A stretch of DNA of 64,000 bases from Cordia subcordata (taxonomy: Eukaryota > Streptophyta > Magnoliopsida > Boraginales > Cordiaceae), in the NCBI GenBank assembly GCA_028554755.1, contig JAPTOF010000001.1, positions 29,501,501-29,565,500 of the forward strand. Direction: 5' to 3'. Below the pieces are notes generated by a model. The model saw nothing but the letters and a program-made list of their open reading frames with translations, had not been told where the DNA came from and made no database searches. Every line of letters begins with the position of its first letter. Position 1 is the stretch's first letter. Made by a program: the position numbers and the translations under genes. Positions 11,900-21,561 of this stretch are shown one piece after another.

Positions 11900-12083
11900 G
11901 GTTGTTTTTAATGCAAGAACGTTCTGAGATGTTTTCTATTTTTACCAAGTTTTATGCTGAAATTCACACGCAATTTGGGGTTTCCTTTGATACCATCTCA
12001 GAAGGTATGTCGTTTAAAGAAGGCCCTGTATGGTCTCAAGCAATCTTCGAGGGCGTGGTTTGGATGCTTCAGTACTGAGCGAA
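11893..12083 (+). pseudogene. Inverted piece: integrase core fused to RT fragment
   Basis: Inside a minus-strand element, this 190-bp block reads on the plus strand: TWLFLMQERSEMFSIF and FYAEIHTQFGVS (integrase core, 11895-11985) joined with a frame change to KVCRLKKALYGLKQSSRAWF (RT, 12002-12062). The RT part duplicates, in inverted orientation, the segment at about 10770-10850. So integrase and RT were joined by a deletion and the joined piece was inverted between gag and the integrase C-terminus. Confidence 0.8.
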
Positions 12084-12085
12084 AA

Positions 12086-12574
12086 AAGGTCATGGAATTC
12101 AATCATGGAATTGTAAAAAAGGCTATAATAATCTGTCAATTCCATATCTGCCTGGGCCCGCAACATATCAGACAGAACATCGAATGCTCGAGTAACTTGA
12201 TGAGAATATCGTACTTTAGCAGAATTCCAGATAGATTTACAGGTTTGGCAATTCTGAAAGCATGTTTGAATGGAATCTTCCATGGATTGCCAGAGCAAAC
12301 TTACCAACTGGGCATCGACACGACGACAGGTATGAGAGTTGGCCGCAGATAAACTAGACGGGCAATCAGAAGATAGATGGTCTTCTTATCCTTGCCCAAG
12401 AAACCAAATGTTGACGGCCACAGACCATGACGAGTAATTTTTGCCATTCAATTTGATTGTAGTGACAGTAGGAGTACCAGAAAAGGAGGGGACAGCAACT
12501 GATGAAGCAGTAGTAACTTGAGTTCTTGAGGACTCGGCATGAGTCTTTGTTTTCTCAGTAGAAACAGATTCCAT
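12086..12574 (-). pseudogene. Copia gag, truncated
   Basis: ATG at 12574 (MESVSTEKT), then IKLNGKNYSSWSVAVNIWFLG (the LNG-x-NY-x-x-W motif of copia gag). After a frameshift it continues with LWQSMEDSIQTCF and LTDYYSLFYNSMIEFHDL, ending at about 12086 against the inverted block. No zinc knuckle or protease remains. The 5' leader 12575-13083 contains a GC-rich stretch (12770-12900) with no supported gene. Confidence 0.75.
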
Positions 12575-13097
12575 AATAACTAAGAAAAGAGATAAATGTG
12601 CAGCAACCTACGCTATAACAATGGTACTCCCACAGGCTAAGCTAATAACGAAGAGACCAAAAGAAAATTAATTCTGAATTTTTTTTTTTTTTAGAACTTA
12701 ACAGATCTGTTGATCATAAATAAGCATGATCGAGCAAAAAAACTTGCGAAACCAACCAGACAGCGGAGATGGGTAGACCAACGCGAGCATTCTGGTCTGA
12801 GATGGTGGCCGGCCGGAGCTTCGGCGGCGGTGCGTGGCAGAGTGTGGCGGCGCGTGGCGACGCGTGGAGGGTCTTCCGGAGACGGAAAAGTGATGTCCAA
12901 GGTCGCCTGAGTACAATAAAGCTCCTGGTGGGTTCAGATTTGAGAAAGAAAGGCTGGATGATAACTAATCGGAGATGACATCTAGGGTTAGGGTTTTGAT
13001 ATAATTTTTCTGGTGGAATTAAGACAGAGCAGCGGCTGGTGGTGGTGTTTTGTGGTGGGTTATATTATTTTAGAGTTAGGGTTGGCTCTAGATACTA

Positions 13098-13268
13098 TGT
13101 TAATAAAGAAAGAGACATAAAGATAAAAGAATGATTTAAAGGCTTCGTAACTTTTAGAGTACTAGCCTACTCTATTTATAATATTATGAAAAACAACAAA
13201 TATGGTCTCTGTTTCAATGTGAAAAAGAGATTTATTATAACAATATACTACCTAACTCATACTTAACA
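13098..13268 (-). repeat. Copia 5' LTR (171 bp)
   Basis: Same length as the left copy, with scattered differences. The adjoining ggctctagatacta (13084-13097), read on the minus strand, matches a tRNA-iMet primer binding site (TGGTATCAGAGCC type) with changes. Confidence 0.9.
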
Positions 13269-13273
13269 TAGCT

Positions 13274-14936
13274 AAAGCTTATGATAGATTAGACTGGGAG
13301 TTCCTGTGTAAAGTAATACGGAAATTTGGTTTTGGTGCTGGCTGGATGAGTAAGATTAAACTATGTGTTGCCAATGTTTGATTTTTTCTTATGGTTAATG
13401 GGTCTTTGGCGGGTTATTTTAAGTGTGGGCGTGGCCTCTGTCAAGGAGATCCGCTATCTCCCTTTTTTTTTTTTTTTTTTTTATCTTGGCTGCAGATATC
13501 TCTCGTTAAATCATCATTTCCATCAAAATCCTAGCATGTTCTACCGTACTAAATGTGATGTGTCCTTGGAAAAGGTCATGAAGTTTCTTGAGAGACATGA
13601 GAAAGTCTCTAGTCAGAAGGTGAATAAAGCTAATAGTGGTTTCGTTGCACCAAAGAAGGCCAGTAAGTATAGGATTGAGACCATTAAGCGAGTGATGGGT
13701 TTTAGGCAACAATTTCTGCCTATTCACCATTTGGGAGCGCCACTCTATAAAGGCCGCAAAAAGGTTTTCCTCTTTGATGACTTGGTGCACAAAATTAAGG
13801 CCCGTATAGGAGGCTGGGAGAAAAGGATTTTGTCTACAGGTGGGTGGATTGTGATATTAAAAAGTATTTTGGCGGCCATGCCTATTCATTTAATTCAAGT
13901 TTTAAATACCCCATATTTGGTTGTGGAGCGTATTCAGTGCTGTTTTAATGGCTTTTGATGGGGTGATGTGGGAGATGTAAGAAAACTTCATTGGGCTTCG
14001 TGGGATAAGGCTTGTTTACCGGTGGAAGATGGGGTCTTAATTTTAGGTGTCTTGAGGACATGTCTCTGGCGATGGCAATAAAGCTTTGGTGGCAATTTCG
14101 TGTTATTGACTGTCTCTGGTCTAAGTTCATGAGAAGGAAGTATACTCCTGGGGGACATCCAGAGTTGGGTAAAGAATCATGATTCGCCCATTTGGAAGCG
14201 AATAGAAAAAAGTTGAGAACATTTGTGATCAACATATTCGCTGACGGGTTGGTAACGGGAATTGTTTCTTCTGGTTCGATACTTGGACTGGAGATAAGAG
14301 AACATTTGTGGTCAACATATTCGCTGACGGGTTGGTAACGGCAATTGTTTCTCCTGGTTCGATACTTGGATTGGAGATAAGCCTTTTGCTCAATTGTTGC
14401 CCCATTATTTGATAAATTTAGCCAGAGTCAAGGATTTTATAAAGGAAGGGCGATGGGATGTTCCTAGGCTGTTGAGTGTTCTGTCACAATGGATGGTTGA
14501 TAAAATTGTTGAGATTCCGATTTCTGGTGGGGTTGAGGCTGAGGCTTATTGGGTAATGACTAATGCTGGGAAATTCTCGATAAAAATTGCTTGGAATATG
14601 GTTCGACAAAAGGAGGCTTGCCAACATTCTTTTCAATTCTCTTGGCATAAAGCAATCCCTAATAAAATTTTCTTTTTCATGTGGCGGGTTTTCAAGGGTT
14701 GGATTCCTACTGATGATAATTTGCAGAAAAAAGGGATTAGCTCAGCGTCAAAATGTGGATGTTGCCAAACTTATGAATATCTCAGTCATATCTTTCTAAA
14801 TGGTAAGAGGGTGATGAGAGTTTGGCAAGTCTTTGCGTGTATGTTTAATATTCGTTTGTCTAATTCTTCATTCATTCACCATTGGTTGGCGGCGTGGTTT
14901 TACTCTAGTGACTTTTGTGGTAAAGGGCATATTTGA
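13274..14936 (+). pseudogene. LINE ORF2: RT second half and zf-RVT region
   Basis: Resumes in frame right after the copia copy of the target site: KAYDRLDWEFL (13274-13310), then [13 protein letters not shown] (13420-13460) just before a long T-tract. The catalytic F/Y-A-D-D block is not found and is probably deleted near 13490-13540. Downstream come HHLGAPLYKGRKK (13720-13760), INGWE-like GGWEKRILSTGGW, and the zf-RVT region with FSIKIAWNMV, FSWHKAIPNKIFFFMWR and CGCCQTYEYLSHIF (14570-14790). An 83-bp tandem duplication lies in the middle. Confidence 0.75.
14215..14380 (+). repeat. 83-bp tandem duplication in LINE ORF2
   Basis: The stretch starting gagaacatttgtg at 14215 is repeated from 14298 with only a few differences. 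Each copy encodes the V-G-N-G-N-C...W-F-D-T-W motif region of L1 ORF2. A period of 83 is not divisible by three, so it shifts the frame. Confidence 0.85.
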
Positions 14937-14952
14937 TGGTTGATTCCCATCT

Positions 14953-15665
14953 ATGTTCTTTGGAATCTTTGGAAGGAGAGGAATGGGGTTAAACACTATG
15001 GGGTGTAAATTTGATGAAGGCAGAGTTATATGGGGTGTTAAACGTCCAATCTATCTTCTTTTCTCTGCAGGGGTTCTTACTAAAAAGCAGTGGTCGGGGG
15101 ATTTGCATTTGGCGGTGAGATTTGGTTGCTTCTCTCCTGTGTCTGTGAAGAAAGTCTCCATTATAGTTTTGTGGGAGAAGCCTAAGTATGGAGGGTTTAA
15201 GCTTAATGTTGATGATATTAAGCATAGTGACGGTAAAGCCGAAGTAGGTGTTGTAGTTAAAGACTGGCAACGGAACTTCTGTTTTAGTTTCTCAGAAAAT
15301 TTGGGTTACGTCTCTGTCATGCAAGCAGAGTTGATGGCTCTAGTCAGAGGGTTAGAACTTTGTCTTGAGAGAGGGTATTGTGGTATATGGGTGGAGATGG
15401 ACTCTCAGGGGTTGTTAGTTTGATTGAGCATTGTACTAAGGGTTCTCGGAGCCTTGCTTACTATCTGTTGAAGGCCTGGTTTTGTTGAAGAGGCTTATTG
15501 GCTCTATCTTTCGTGTACAGAGAAGGGAATTCTCTTGCAGATATTTTAGCTAATTGGGGAGCATTTGGGGAGGGTTTCTCTTTCGTCTTTGATCCAAAGA
15601 CACTTCCTTCTCTTAGGGAAGCAGTGCGTGTGGATAAATTCGGCTTGCCTGGTTTTCATAATGTG
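14953..15665 (+). pseudogene. LINE ORF2: RNase H domain
   Basis: GGFKLNVDDIKHSDGKAEVG (15190-15250), VVVKDWQRNF, VMQAELMALVRGLELCLERG (15318-15375) and VEMDSQGLLV, then after a stop the region with an R-x-x-N-x-x-A-D-x-L-A-N-like end (15515-15560). Acidic residues of RNase H (D near the N-terminus, E of the QAE-L-x-A-L helix, D of MDS) are visible. The first position reads NVDD where NVDG is usual. Plant L1 elements often carry this C-terminal RNase H. Confidence 0.75.
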
Positions 15666-16662
15666 GGGTTATGATGGTTTTCTTGTTGTTTTCTAGGCCA
15701 TACATAAAGTCTAAGCTCTATAGCTTTGGGGTTTCAAGGTTGGTGACTGAAGCTTCTTGGCAAGGTGCGAGACTTATTTGTTGGTGGTGTATGGGTGTTT
15801 TGCTATCCTGTGTTTGGGGGCTGTTATCTGTGCAATTTTTTGTACCTGTTACACAAATTCAGCCATACTTTAGCCTTTTGCAGAAACAATCCCTTCGCTT
15901 TTCTCACCTTCTTTTTTTCCTCCATTTGAGAGCAGGGCGGGTTCTTACCCCAACCTTTCCTACACTGGTATAAGGGGGCTTATTTTCTAATGTTTGTTAA
16001 ATTTGCAGGTCTTGTTTGGTCTTGGTTAATTTTTCAGCAGCATAATACTCGACCTCCTTACACCCAAGTTTGGGATTGCAACAGCTAATCTATGTTATCT
16101 ATCAGCAGATAAGATAGGAAGTCTCCTGTTTTTTCCCTTTTTTTTGTCTACGAGGAGTTTGCAGGGGACGTAATACGGCAAGAATTAGATTCATGAATAT
16201 TTTTTGCTGGTCTTCGGCAAGAGTTTGAAGGCTACAACAAGCTCAGGCATTATGGAATTTAGTAGCCGTTCAAGATTGCATGATAGTTATTTGTTTGGCG
16301 ACATGATGAGATGTTGCAGTTCTTTTTCTGTGGTTGCTGCATGCTTAGGCTGGAGGGAGATAAGTGTGCAGCAGTGCTGGTTTTTAATTGCTACGCTAAT
16401 GGTTTTTAGTCGAAGATCTGCACTCAAGTGATTGTTGGGTAAAGTGCTTTTGAGCTTAGATGCTTTGGTTAAAGTACTGTATAAGGTTTTCTTGGGTGTC
16501 TTTACCTTGTTACTCTGTAATTTTTGCTTCATTTGCAAAGTAATAAAATGATGATGGCCTTTGGCATTTGAACGGAAAAAAGAAAAGGAAACATAAAATT
16601 CTGTTTCAAAAAAAAAAAAATTCTCACCGTCATTGCCCCAAGGTTGAAGTTGTCTGTCACTT
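15666..16662 (+). other. LINE 3' UTR and poly-A tail
   Basis: Non-coding T/G-rich sequence ending in an A-tract at about 16608-16620, after aataaa-like signals (16541). The short stretch 16621-16662 leads into the chromovirus LTR. No gene is seen. Confidence 0.5.
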
Positions 16663-17217
16663 TGTCGATAGAGACGCCACATGGGCAGCAAGATGACAAG
16701 AACAAAGCTTGTACAGAAGCACATGTGGTACTTTCTAATGCTAAGGCAACCCCGATAATGTAGGCACTATACGAGCAACCATGTGGCAAGGATGATAAAG
16801 CTTGAAAAGATACACGCATAGCACTTCTCTCCAAGAAGGATCTAGAAGATAAACTAGATAAAGGATAATATTAAATCTCCTTTGATTGAGGGATTATGGT
16901 TTGAGATTGGTTGTAAATATTCCATGATTAGAGTAAAATCTTCTAGAAGCACATATTAGCCATTAGATTGAAATGATCTTAGCCATTCATTATATTACAA
17001 GCATGTATGAATAGTCTAGCATTTTCATTTGTAGAAGATAGAGAAAAGCTTGAGAGCAATACAAAAGTCTTATTCTCTCAACTCTTTACTTCAACTGCTT
17101 TATTATTTGCTTTGCGAAGCCTTTTGTTCGTGGTTTTCAGGCTGACTTAGCCACTTTTGCGGTAGAAAAGTGTCCAAATGCCGCACGCAACGCTTAGGTT
17201 AGGCTAAGGGCGAGACA
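16663..17217 (+). repeat. Chromovirus 5' LTR (555 bp)
   Basis: Starts TGTCGATAGAG and ends CGAGACA. It matches 19624-20178 along its full length, with many point differences. Confidence 0.8.
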
Positions 17218-17271
17218 AGTGGTACTAGAGCCAAGGTTAAACGCAAGGTGTTTGTAATTTTGCTCCTTTGA

Positions 17272-18140
17272 ATGATGTCTTCTTCAGGTATTGAGAAGAG
17301 CGTTGATGCTGGTAATGACGGGAGGGGAAGGGAAGTCCTACCCCCTCCTGCAGCAGCCAAAGGCAATAAGAGGGGAAAGTCTCGTGATGTGCAAGCTATT
17401 TTCGAAGCACGTTTAACAAAGGCAGAAGACGTTGTTGCTGATTTCATGTAGAAATTTCAACAGCTTGGGTTTGATGATGAGGAGGCACTAAGTTTAGGGG
17501 ACCTCTATTAGGAACTCAAAAACCTTCAAGCTCGAGTACAAACGACAGAAGAGGCGGCTAAGAATGCATTAATTGAGAAAGAAACCATTGTCGATTGGTT
17601 ACAGGTTAAGATTACCGAGCAAGATCACAAGATGGCTGAACAAGACAAGATCCTTGAGGAGATGAAGAAAGATTGGGCTATGTATAGAGAGGCAGTAGCC
17701 CGTGGCGTGTCAACCCACCATGTAGCACCAAAGGTGGACGTGCCAAGGCCTAATCCATACAACGGGAAGCGCGAAGCCAAAGAGGTGGAAAACTTCTTTT
17801 GGCAGATTGAACAATACTTTGATGCGGTTGGGCTCGAGGAGAATACTAGTCGTGTGAAGACAGCAACACTCTATTTCTCAGAAGATGCAGCTCTGTGGTG
17901 GCGTATGAAGCACCAAGAGTTGCAAGAGGCCAAGAGGGGGCTTCCAACTTAGACTGCTTTCAAAAAGGATGTATATTCCCAATTCTACCCTGAAGAGGCC
18001 GAATGGGAAGCTCGTGACAAGCTTGGAGTCCTGAAACATATAGGGACCATACATCAATATGTTCAAGAATACATCTCTCTTAAACTTCAAGTACGTAATA
18101 AGCCCGATTATGATTACATGTACGACTTTATCAAGGGTTT
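17272..18140 (+). pseudogene. Chromovirus gag
   Basis: Starts at ATG 17272 with a Gly/Pro-rich leader. A heptad-like coiled coil (LQARVQTTEEAAKNALIEKE, 17530-17580) comes next, then the capsid-like region PRPNPYNGKREAKEVENFFW, YFDAVGLEE, and TATLYFSEDAALWWRMK (17860-17910), which has the Trp-Trp of the retrotransposon gag family. Stops at about 17449, 17510, 17950 and 18142 interrupt it. Confidence 0.75.
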
Positions 18141-18146
18141 GTAGCC

Positions 18147-18944
18147 ATGGGCATAACAAGAAGTACGAATGAGAAAGCCCAAAACCTTCGTCAAGCGGTT
18201 GCCATGGCCGAGTCCTTGATAGAGGTAAAGAAAAAGAACAACCCGGAAAATGGTGGGGAGGACGAGAGTCCCAAAGGGCAAGACAAGGATAGACATGGGA
18301 GACAACCTTTCAACAAGGATGAGAAGAGAGATAAGAGATCCATCAAGTGCTACTTTTGTCTCGGTTCCCATCCATGGAGAGAGTGTCCAAGAAGACAAAC
18401 ACTCAACATGTTGATTGAGGAATGTGAGAAGGTCGGCGAAGCACAAATCGGTTCTCTTCAGTTGCTGAATGCTTTGAATGCCAAAATAACACCAAAGACC
18501 ACATCAAGGGGTGGCTTGATGTACGTAGAGGCATTGATTCAAGGGAAGCTCTGCAGGGCCATGTTGGACACTGGAGCTTCTCATAATTTCATGGCAGAAG
18601 ACGAAGCCAAGAGATTGGGACTTACTCTTAACAAGTCTCAAGGGTCCCTCAAGGCTATCAATTCCACCTCGCGACCATTGACAGGGGTGGTGAAAGATGT
18701 TTCTTTAACAATCGGTACTTGGCAAGGGAAATTAAATTTCACGGTGGTACCCATGGATGACTTTGAGCTTGTCCTCGGTATGGAGTTCTTTAGACAAGCA
18801 AAGGCCATCCCCATACCCTACCTTGAACATATGATGATCTTGGAGGAGAACACCCCTTGCATGGTCCCGGCGAAGATCCAAGCGAGACTCGAAAAGAGAC
18901 AACTTTCGACCCTCCAGTTGGACAAGGGAGTTCGACAAAATTAG
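18147..18944 (+). pseudogene. Chromovirus zinc knuckle and aspartic protease
   Basis: Open frame of 265 residues. Residues about 68-81 hold a zinc knuckle of the form C-YF-C-LGS-H-PWRE-C (CX2CX3HX4C). Residues about 125-240 form a retropepsin-like protease: GGLMYVEALIQGK, then LDTGASHNFM with the D-T-G-A-S active site intact, and DFELVLGMEFF. The frame ends at TAG 18942, where RT would normally follow. In gypsy elements this protease cuts the polyprotein. Confidence 0.85.
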
Positions 18945-19403
18945 GGGGCTTACTCAAAAGCCATGAAAGGAGCGAATAAGGGTGAACAGGTGGCAAATAA
19001 GACACCAAAGAAGGTCGTCAAAGGCTGCGAGAAGGTGGAAGAGTTCACATCACCTTTGGTACAAAAGAAGGCACTACCTATGGAAAAGGTAGACCCTTTA
19101 TGTGCTGCAACCCATGGTGCCAAACCAAAGAGGAGGGCAACCATACGTGATGAGACACAAATTTCCCTCAATCTCCACGGCAGCCAAGCAATGGGCAAGA
19201 AGCCGGTTGAAGTATAAACAAGTCAACGGATCCTTGCTGCTCATACCAAGGAGTCAGAGACCAAGTACAAAACAAGTTACCCTCAAATGAAGCAAGCCAG
19301 TTCATCAAAGATCTACCTTGATTAATCAACTAGCAATAGGATCGGCGAAGGAAGTCGAGGAAAGGAAGACACAGCCACCAAGAGTCTAGCAGCCACACTG
19401 TTA
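18945..19403 (+). other. Deletion junction region between protease and chromodomain
   Basis: Basic, Lys-rich open stretches (18963-19217) without recognisable RT, RNase H or integrase motifs. About 3 kb of pol expected here is missing. Confidence 0.5.
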
Positions 19404-19766
19404 GATCCTTTTGACACGGAAGTCGATTTCATTGAAGCTGATTGCGTAAGGGGACTTCCACCACGGCATGAGTACTAGGTACATTGGAAGGGCTTGCCAG
19501 CAAGTGAGGCAAGTTGGGAGCTAACAGACTCTCTTGGAAACTTTATGAAGGAGATTGTGGAGTATCATGAGGGGATCGCAACGAGGACGTTCGCGAAATT
19601 AGGTGAGGGAGTATATCACGCCCTGCCGATAGAGACGCCACATGTGCAGCAAGATGACAAGACCGAGGCTTATACGGAAGCACATGTGGCACTTTCTAGT
19701 GCTAGGGCAACCCCGATGATGCAGGCGCCATGCGAGCAACCATATGGCAAGGATGATAAAGCTTGA
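19404..19766 (+). pseudogene. Integrase C-terminal chromodomain
   Basis: Reading from GAT at 19404: EADCVRGLPPRHEY, a TAG, then VHWKGLPASEASWELTD (19480-19530) and FMKEIVEYHEG. The Y-x-V-x-W-K-G-x-P...E-x-S/T-W-E pattern is the chromodomain found at the end of chromovirus integrases, thought to guide integration to heterochromatin. One in-frame stop lies inside it. Confidence 0.85.
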
Positions 19767-20178
19767 AAGGATGCACGCATGACACTTCTCTCCAGGAAGG
19801 ATCTAGAAGATAAACTAAATAAAGGATAATATCAAATCCCCTTTGATTGAGGGATTATGGTTTGAGATTGGTTGTAAATATATCATGATTAGGGTAGAAT
19901 CTTCCAGAAGCACATATTAGCCATTAGTTTGAAATGATCTTAGCCATTCATTAGATTACAAGCATGTAGAAATAGCCTAGCATTTTCATTTGTAAAAGAT
20001 AGAGAAAAGCTTGAGAGCAATACAAAAGTCTTATTCTCTCAACTCTTTACTTCCGCTGCTTTATTATTTGCTTTGCGAAGCCTTTTGCTCGTGGTTTTCA
20101 GGCTGACTGAGCCACTTTTGCTATAGAAAAGTATCTAAGTGCTGCACGCAGCGCTTAGGTTAGGCTAAGGGTGTAACA
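19624..20178 (+). repeat. Chromovirus 3' LTR (555 bp)
   Basis: Starts TGCCGATAGAG and ends GTGTAACA. The chromodomain reading frame runs on into this LTR as far as 19766. Confidence 0.8.
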
Positions 20179-20897
20179 TGTCGCTGCCTTGAGTTTGTCA
20201 GGTTGAAACTCTTCAATCTCCTCTTCAATTATTCAAGACTATATAAAGTATTTAAGTTGACAAGTACTTGCCAAGCAAACAAAAAAGAAATTGACAAATT
20301 CTAAGTCTTTGTTTTTTTTGTTTTTCGTTTTTTTTTGTTGCATAATTCAAGTTCTAAGTAATTGTACTTTTGAGTTCATCAATCACAAATTTTATCAAAA
20401 AATTTTTTTATCTAACACATCAAAGATCCAAAGTATATTATTTATTTTATCTTTATTTAATTTATATGTCTTTAATAATTTTGAACATGATTTCTCATAA
20501 TATTATACTATTGGGTTTAGTTTGATTTGTCATAATACTATAATATTAAATTAATTTAATCTTAGAATATTATAGTAAATTCTTGGTGTTATATAGATTT
20601 TCAAAATTAGTTAATAGTTTTCAAAACATTAGAACTCGTTAGGTCCAATTACAACATACTAGTAAATAGTTTTCTTCATTTATTTTTTTCAAAGTTGGTT
20701 TGTTAATTTAATATTAACCTCGGTAAAAAAAATTTCTAGATCTGCCACTATTTGTGGCAAGATTAATAACTGACCACCGATGTGAGTGAATTTTCACCAT
20801 GTTAAGTATTGAAGGTTTTGTTGGTAATACTCGTATATCCTATGCCAATATGTGCTATGATTTTCATCATTACTATGTATAGGATCTATACTAACAT

Positions 20898-21377
20898 TTA
20901 GAGGGTGTTTGGTTTGGCTTTTTTTCAAGTCAAACCTACTTAAAGCCTGATTTCAAGTAATGAAAGTGTTTGTTTTGATTAAAAACGTGCTTTTTTTAAG
21001 TATCTTTAAGTAGAAAACAAAAAGCTTTCCAATCTCAACTTTTGCTTTTTATGGCTTTTAGCATTTTGAAAAAAAACAAGTTTGAACAAATCACTTACTA
21101 TCTTATCCTTACCTTTTTATTTTTATTACTAAAATATCTTTACTCTTTTATCTTATATTTACCTTTTTAAATTCTATTTTAGTGTCCTTAATAGTTATTT
21201 TAACTACATAACTTACTTTTCAACCCAATTTAATCAAACATGTAAATACTTATTTTTATAACTACAACTTTTATTCAAACATGTAACTACTTATTAAAGT
21301 TGACAATAAAAAAAAGCCACTTAAAGCTAGAAGTGCTTTAAGTAACTTTTTTATAAGCCAATCCAAACACCCTCTTA
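20898..21377. mobile_element. PIF/Harbinger-type MITE (20901-21374)
   Basis: 474 bp with inverted ends gagggtgtttggtttggctt and the complement of aagccaatccaaacaccctc, flanked on both sides by TTA (20898-20900, 21375-21377). The 3-bp TWA target and GGGTGTTTGG-type ends identify a Tourist/Harbinger MITE. It interrupts the Harbinger ORF1 pseudogene. Two broken relatives occur at 37.3 and 41.8-55.4 kb. Confidence 0.85.
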
Positions 21378-21561
21378 ACCATGCCAAATATTGTATTTTC
21401 CGTGGTACTTGTGTCATAGGTTCCGCTTGTTGAATTGACTCAGTTAGATATTCAATCAGGTGTATGGGCGAGCCAAATTGAAAAGCATTGTCATAAAAAT
21501 TTGGATTCCCATGAAGCAGATTGGTGTTATATGCATTGTTGTGTGAGTCTATATAACACAT

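Larger units (their letters stand above)
9544..13268 (-). mobile_element. Short-LTR Ty1/copia element, rearranged
   Basis: 3725 bp with 171-bp LTRs at both ends (TGTTAATAAAG...ACTTAACA) and a perfect 5-bp target duplication tagct (9539-9543, 13269-13273). Reading on the minus strand gives PBS next to the right LTR, gag (12574-12086), an inverted integrase-RT piece (12083-11900), integrase C-terminus (11899-11468), RT and RNase H (11119-9722), and a PPT before the left LTR. Gag, integrase and RT are each incomplete. The LTRs are still very similar but not identical. Confidence 0.9.
6985..16620 (+). mobile_element. L1-type LINE, near full length, interrupted by copia
   Basis: Plus-strand non-LTR element. 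Order: purine-rich (a)n-g repeats at 6985-7015, ORF1 remnant, AP endonuclease, reverse transcriptase, zf-RVT region, RNase H and an A-tract (about 16608-16620). The RT is split after LNLDIA at 9543 by a copia element and resumes with KAYDRLDW at 13274. It has many stops and frameshifts throughout. I could not identify target-site duplications. Confidence 0.8.
16663..20178 (+). mobile_element. Chromovirus-type gypsy element lacking RT, RNase H and integrase
   Basis: Two 555-bp LTRs (16663-17217 and 19624-20178) bracket about 2.4 kb. A tRNA-iMet type PBS (tggtactagagcc, 17219-17231) follows the 5' LTR. The interior encodes gag with zinc knuckle, aspartic protease and, after a gap of about 450 bp with no recognisable domain, a chromodomain running to the 3' LTR. 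RT, RNase H and integrase are absent. I found no clear target-site duplication. Confidence 0.85.
6746..20757. mobile_element. hAT-type element (6754-20749) enlarged by nested retroelements
   Basis: Flanked by the identical 8-mer atttgtgg at 6746-6753 and 20750-20757, a hAT-length target duplication. The left end reads cattggcggatatact and the complement of the right end reads agtggcagatctagaaat, so the termini are related inverted repeats. Native DNA is probably only 6754 to about 6984 and 20179-20749; a LINE, a copia element and a chromovirus fill the rest. No transposase is recognisable, so it was probably non-autonomous. Continuity of the interrupted Harbinger ORF1 across the junction independently supports the borders. 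Confidence 0.75.
6140..21561 (-). pseudogene. PIF/Harbinger ORF1 (Myb/SANT-like), split by two transposons
   Basis: The accessory DNA-binding protein of PIF/Harbinger elements. Pieces on the minus strand in order: 21561-21378 (Asn-rich N-terminus and QVPRK), the MITE, 20900-20758 (NVSIDPIHSND, STYWHRIYEYY, then SHRWSVINLAT), the hAT element, 6745-6680 (NKFCGCYAQIQSRN), a probable intron 6679-6597 (GT...ACAG), and 6596 to about 6140 (KSSVQFEHCWSNLR, basic tail, NMTPMQIEY). Removing the hAT and one copy of its target duplication restores the reading frame across NLATNKFCGC exactly. Frameshifts near the MITE and several stops mean it is dead. The identification rests on the SANT-like pattern known from annotated Harbinger ORF1 proteins. 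Confidence 0.7.
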
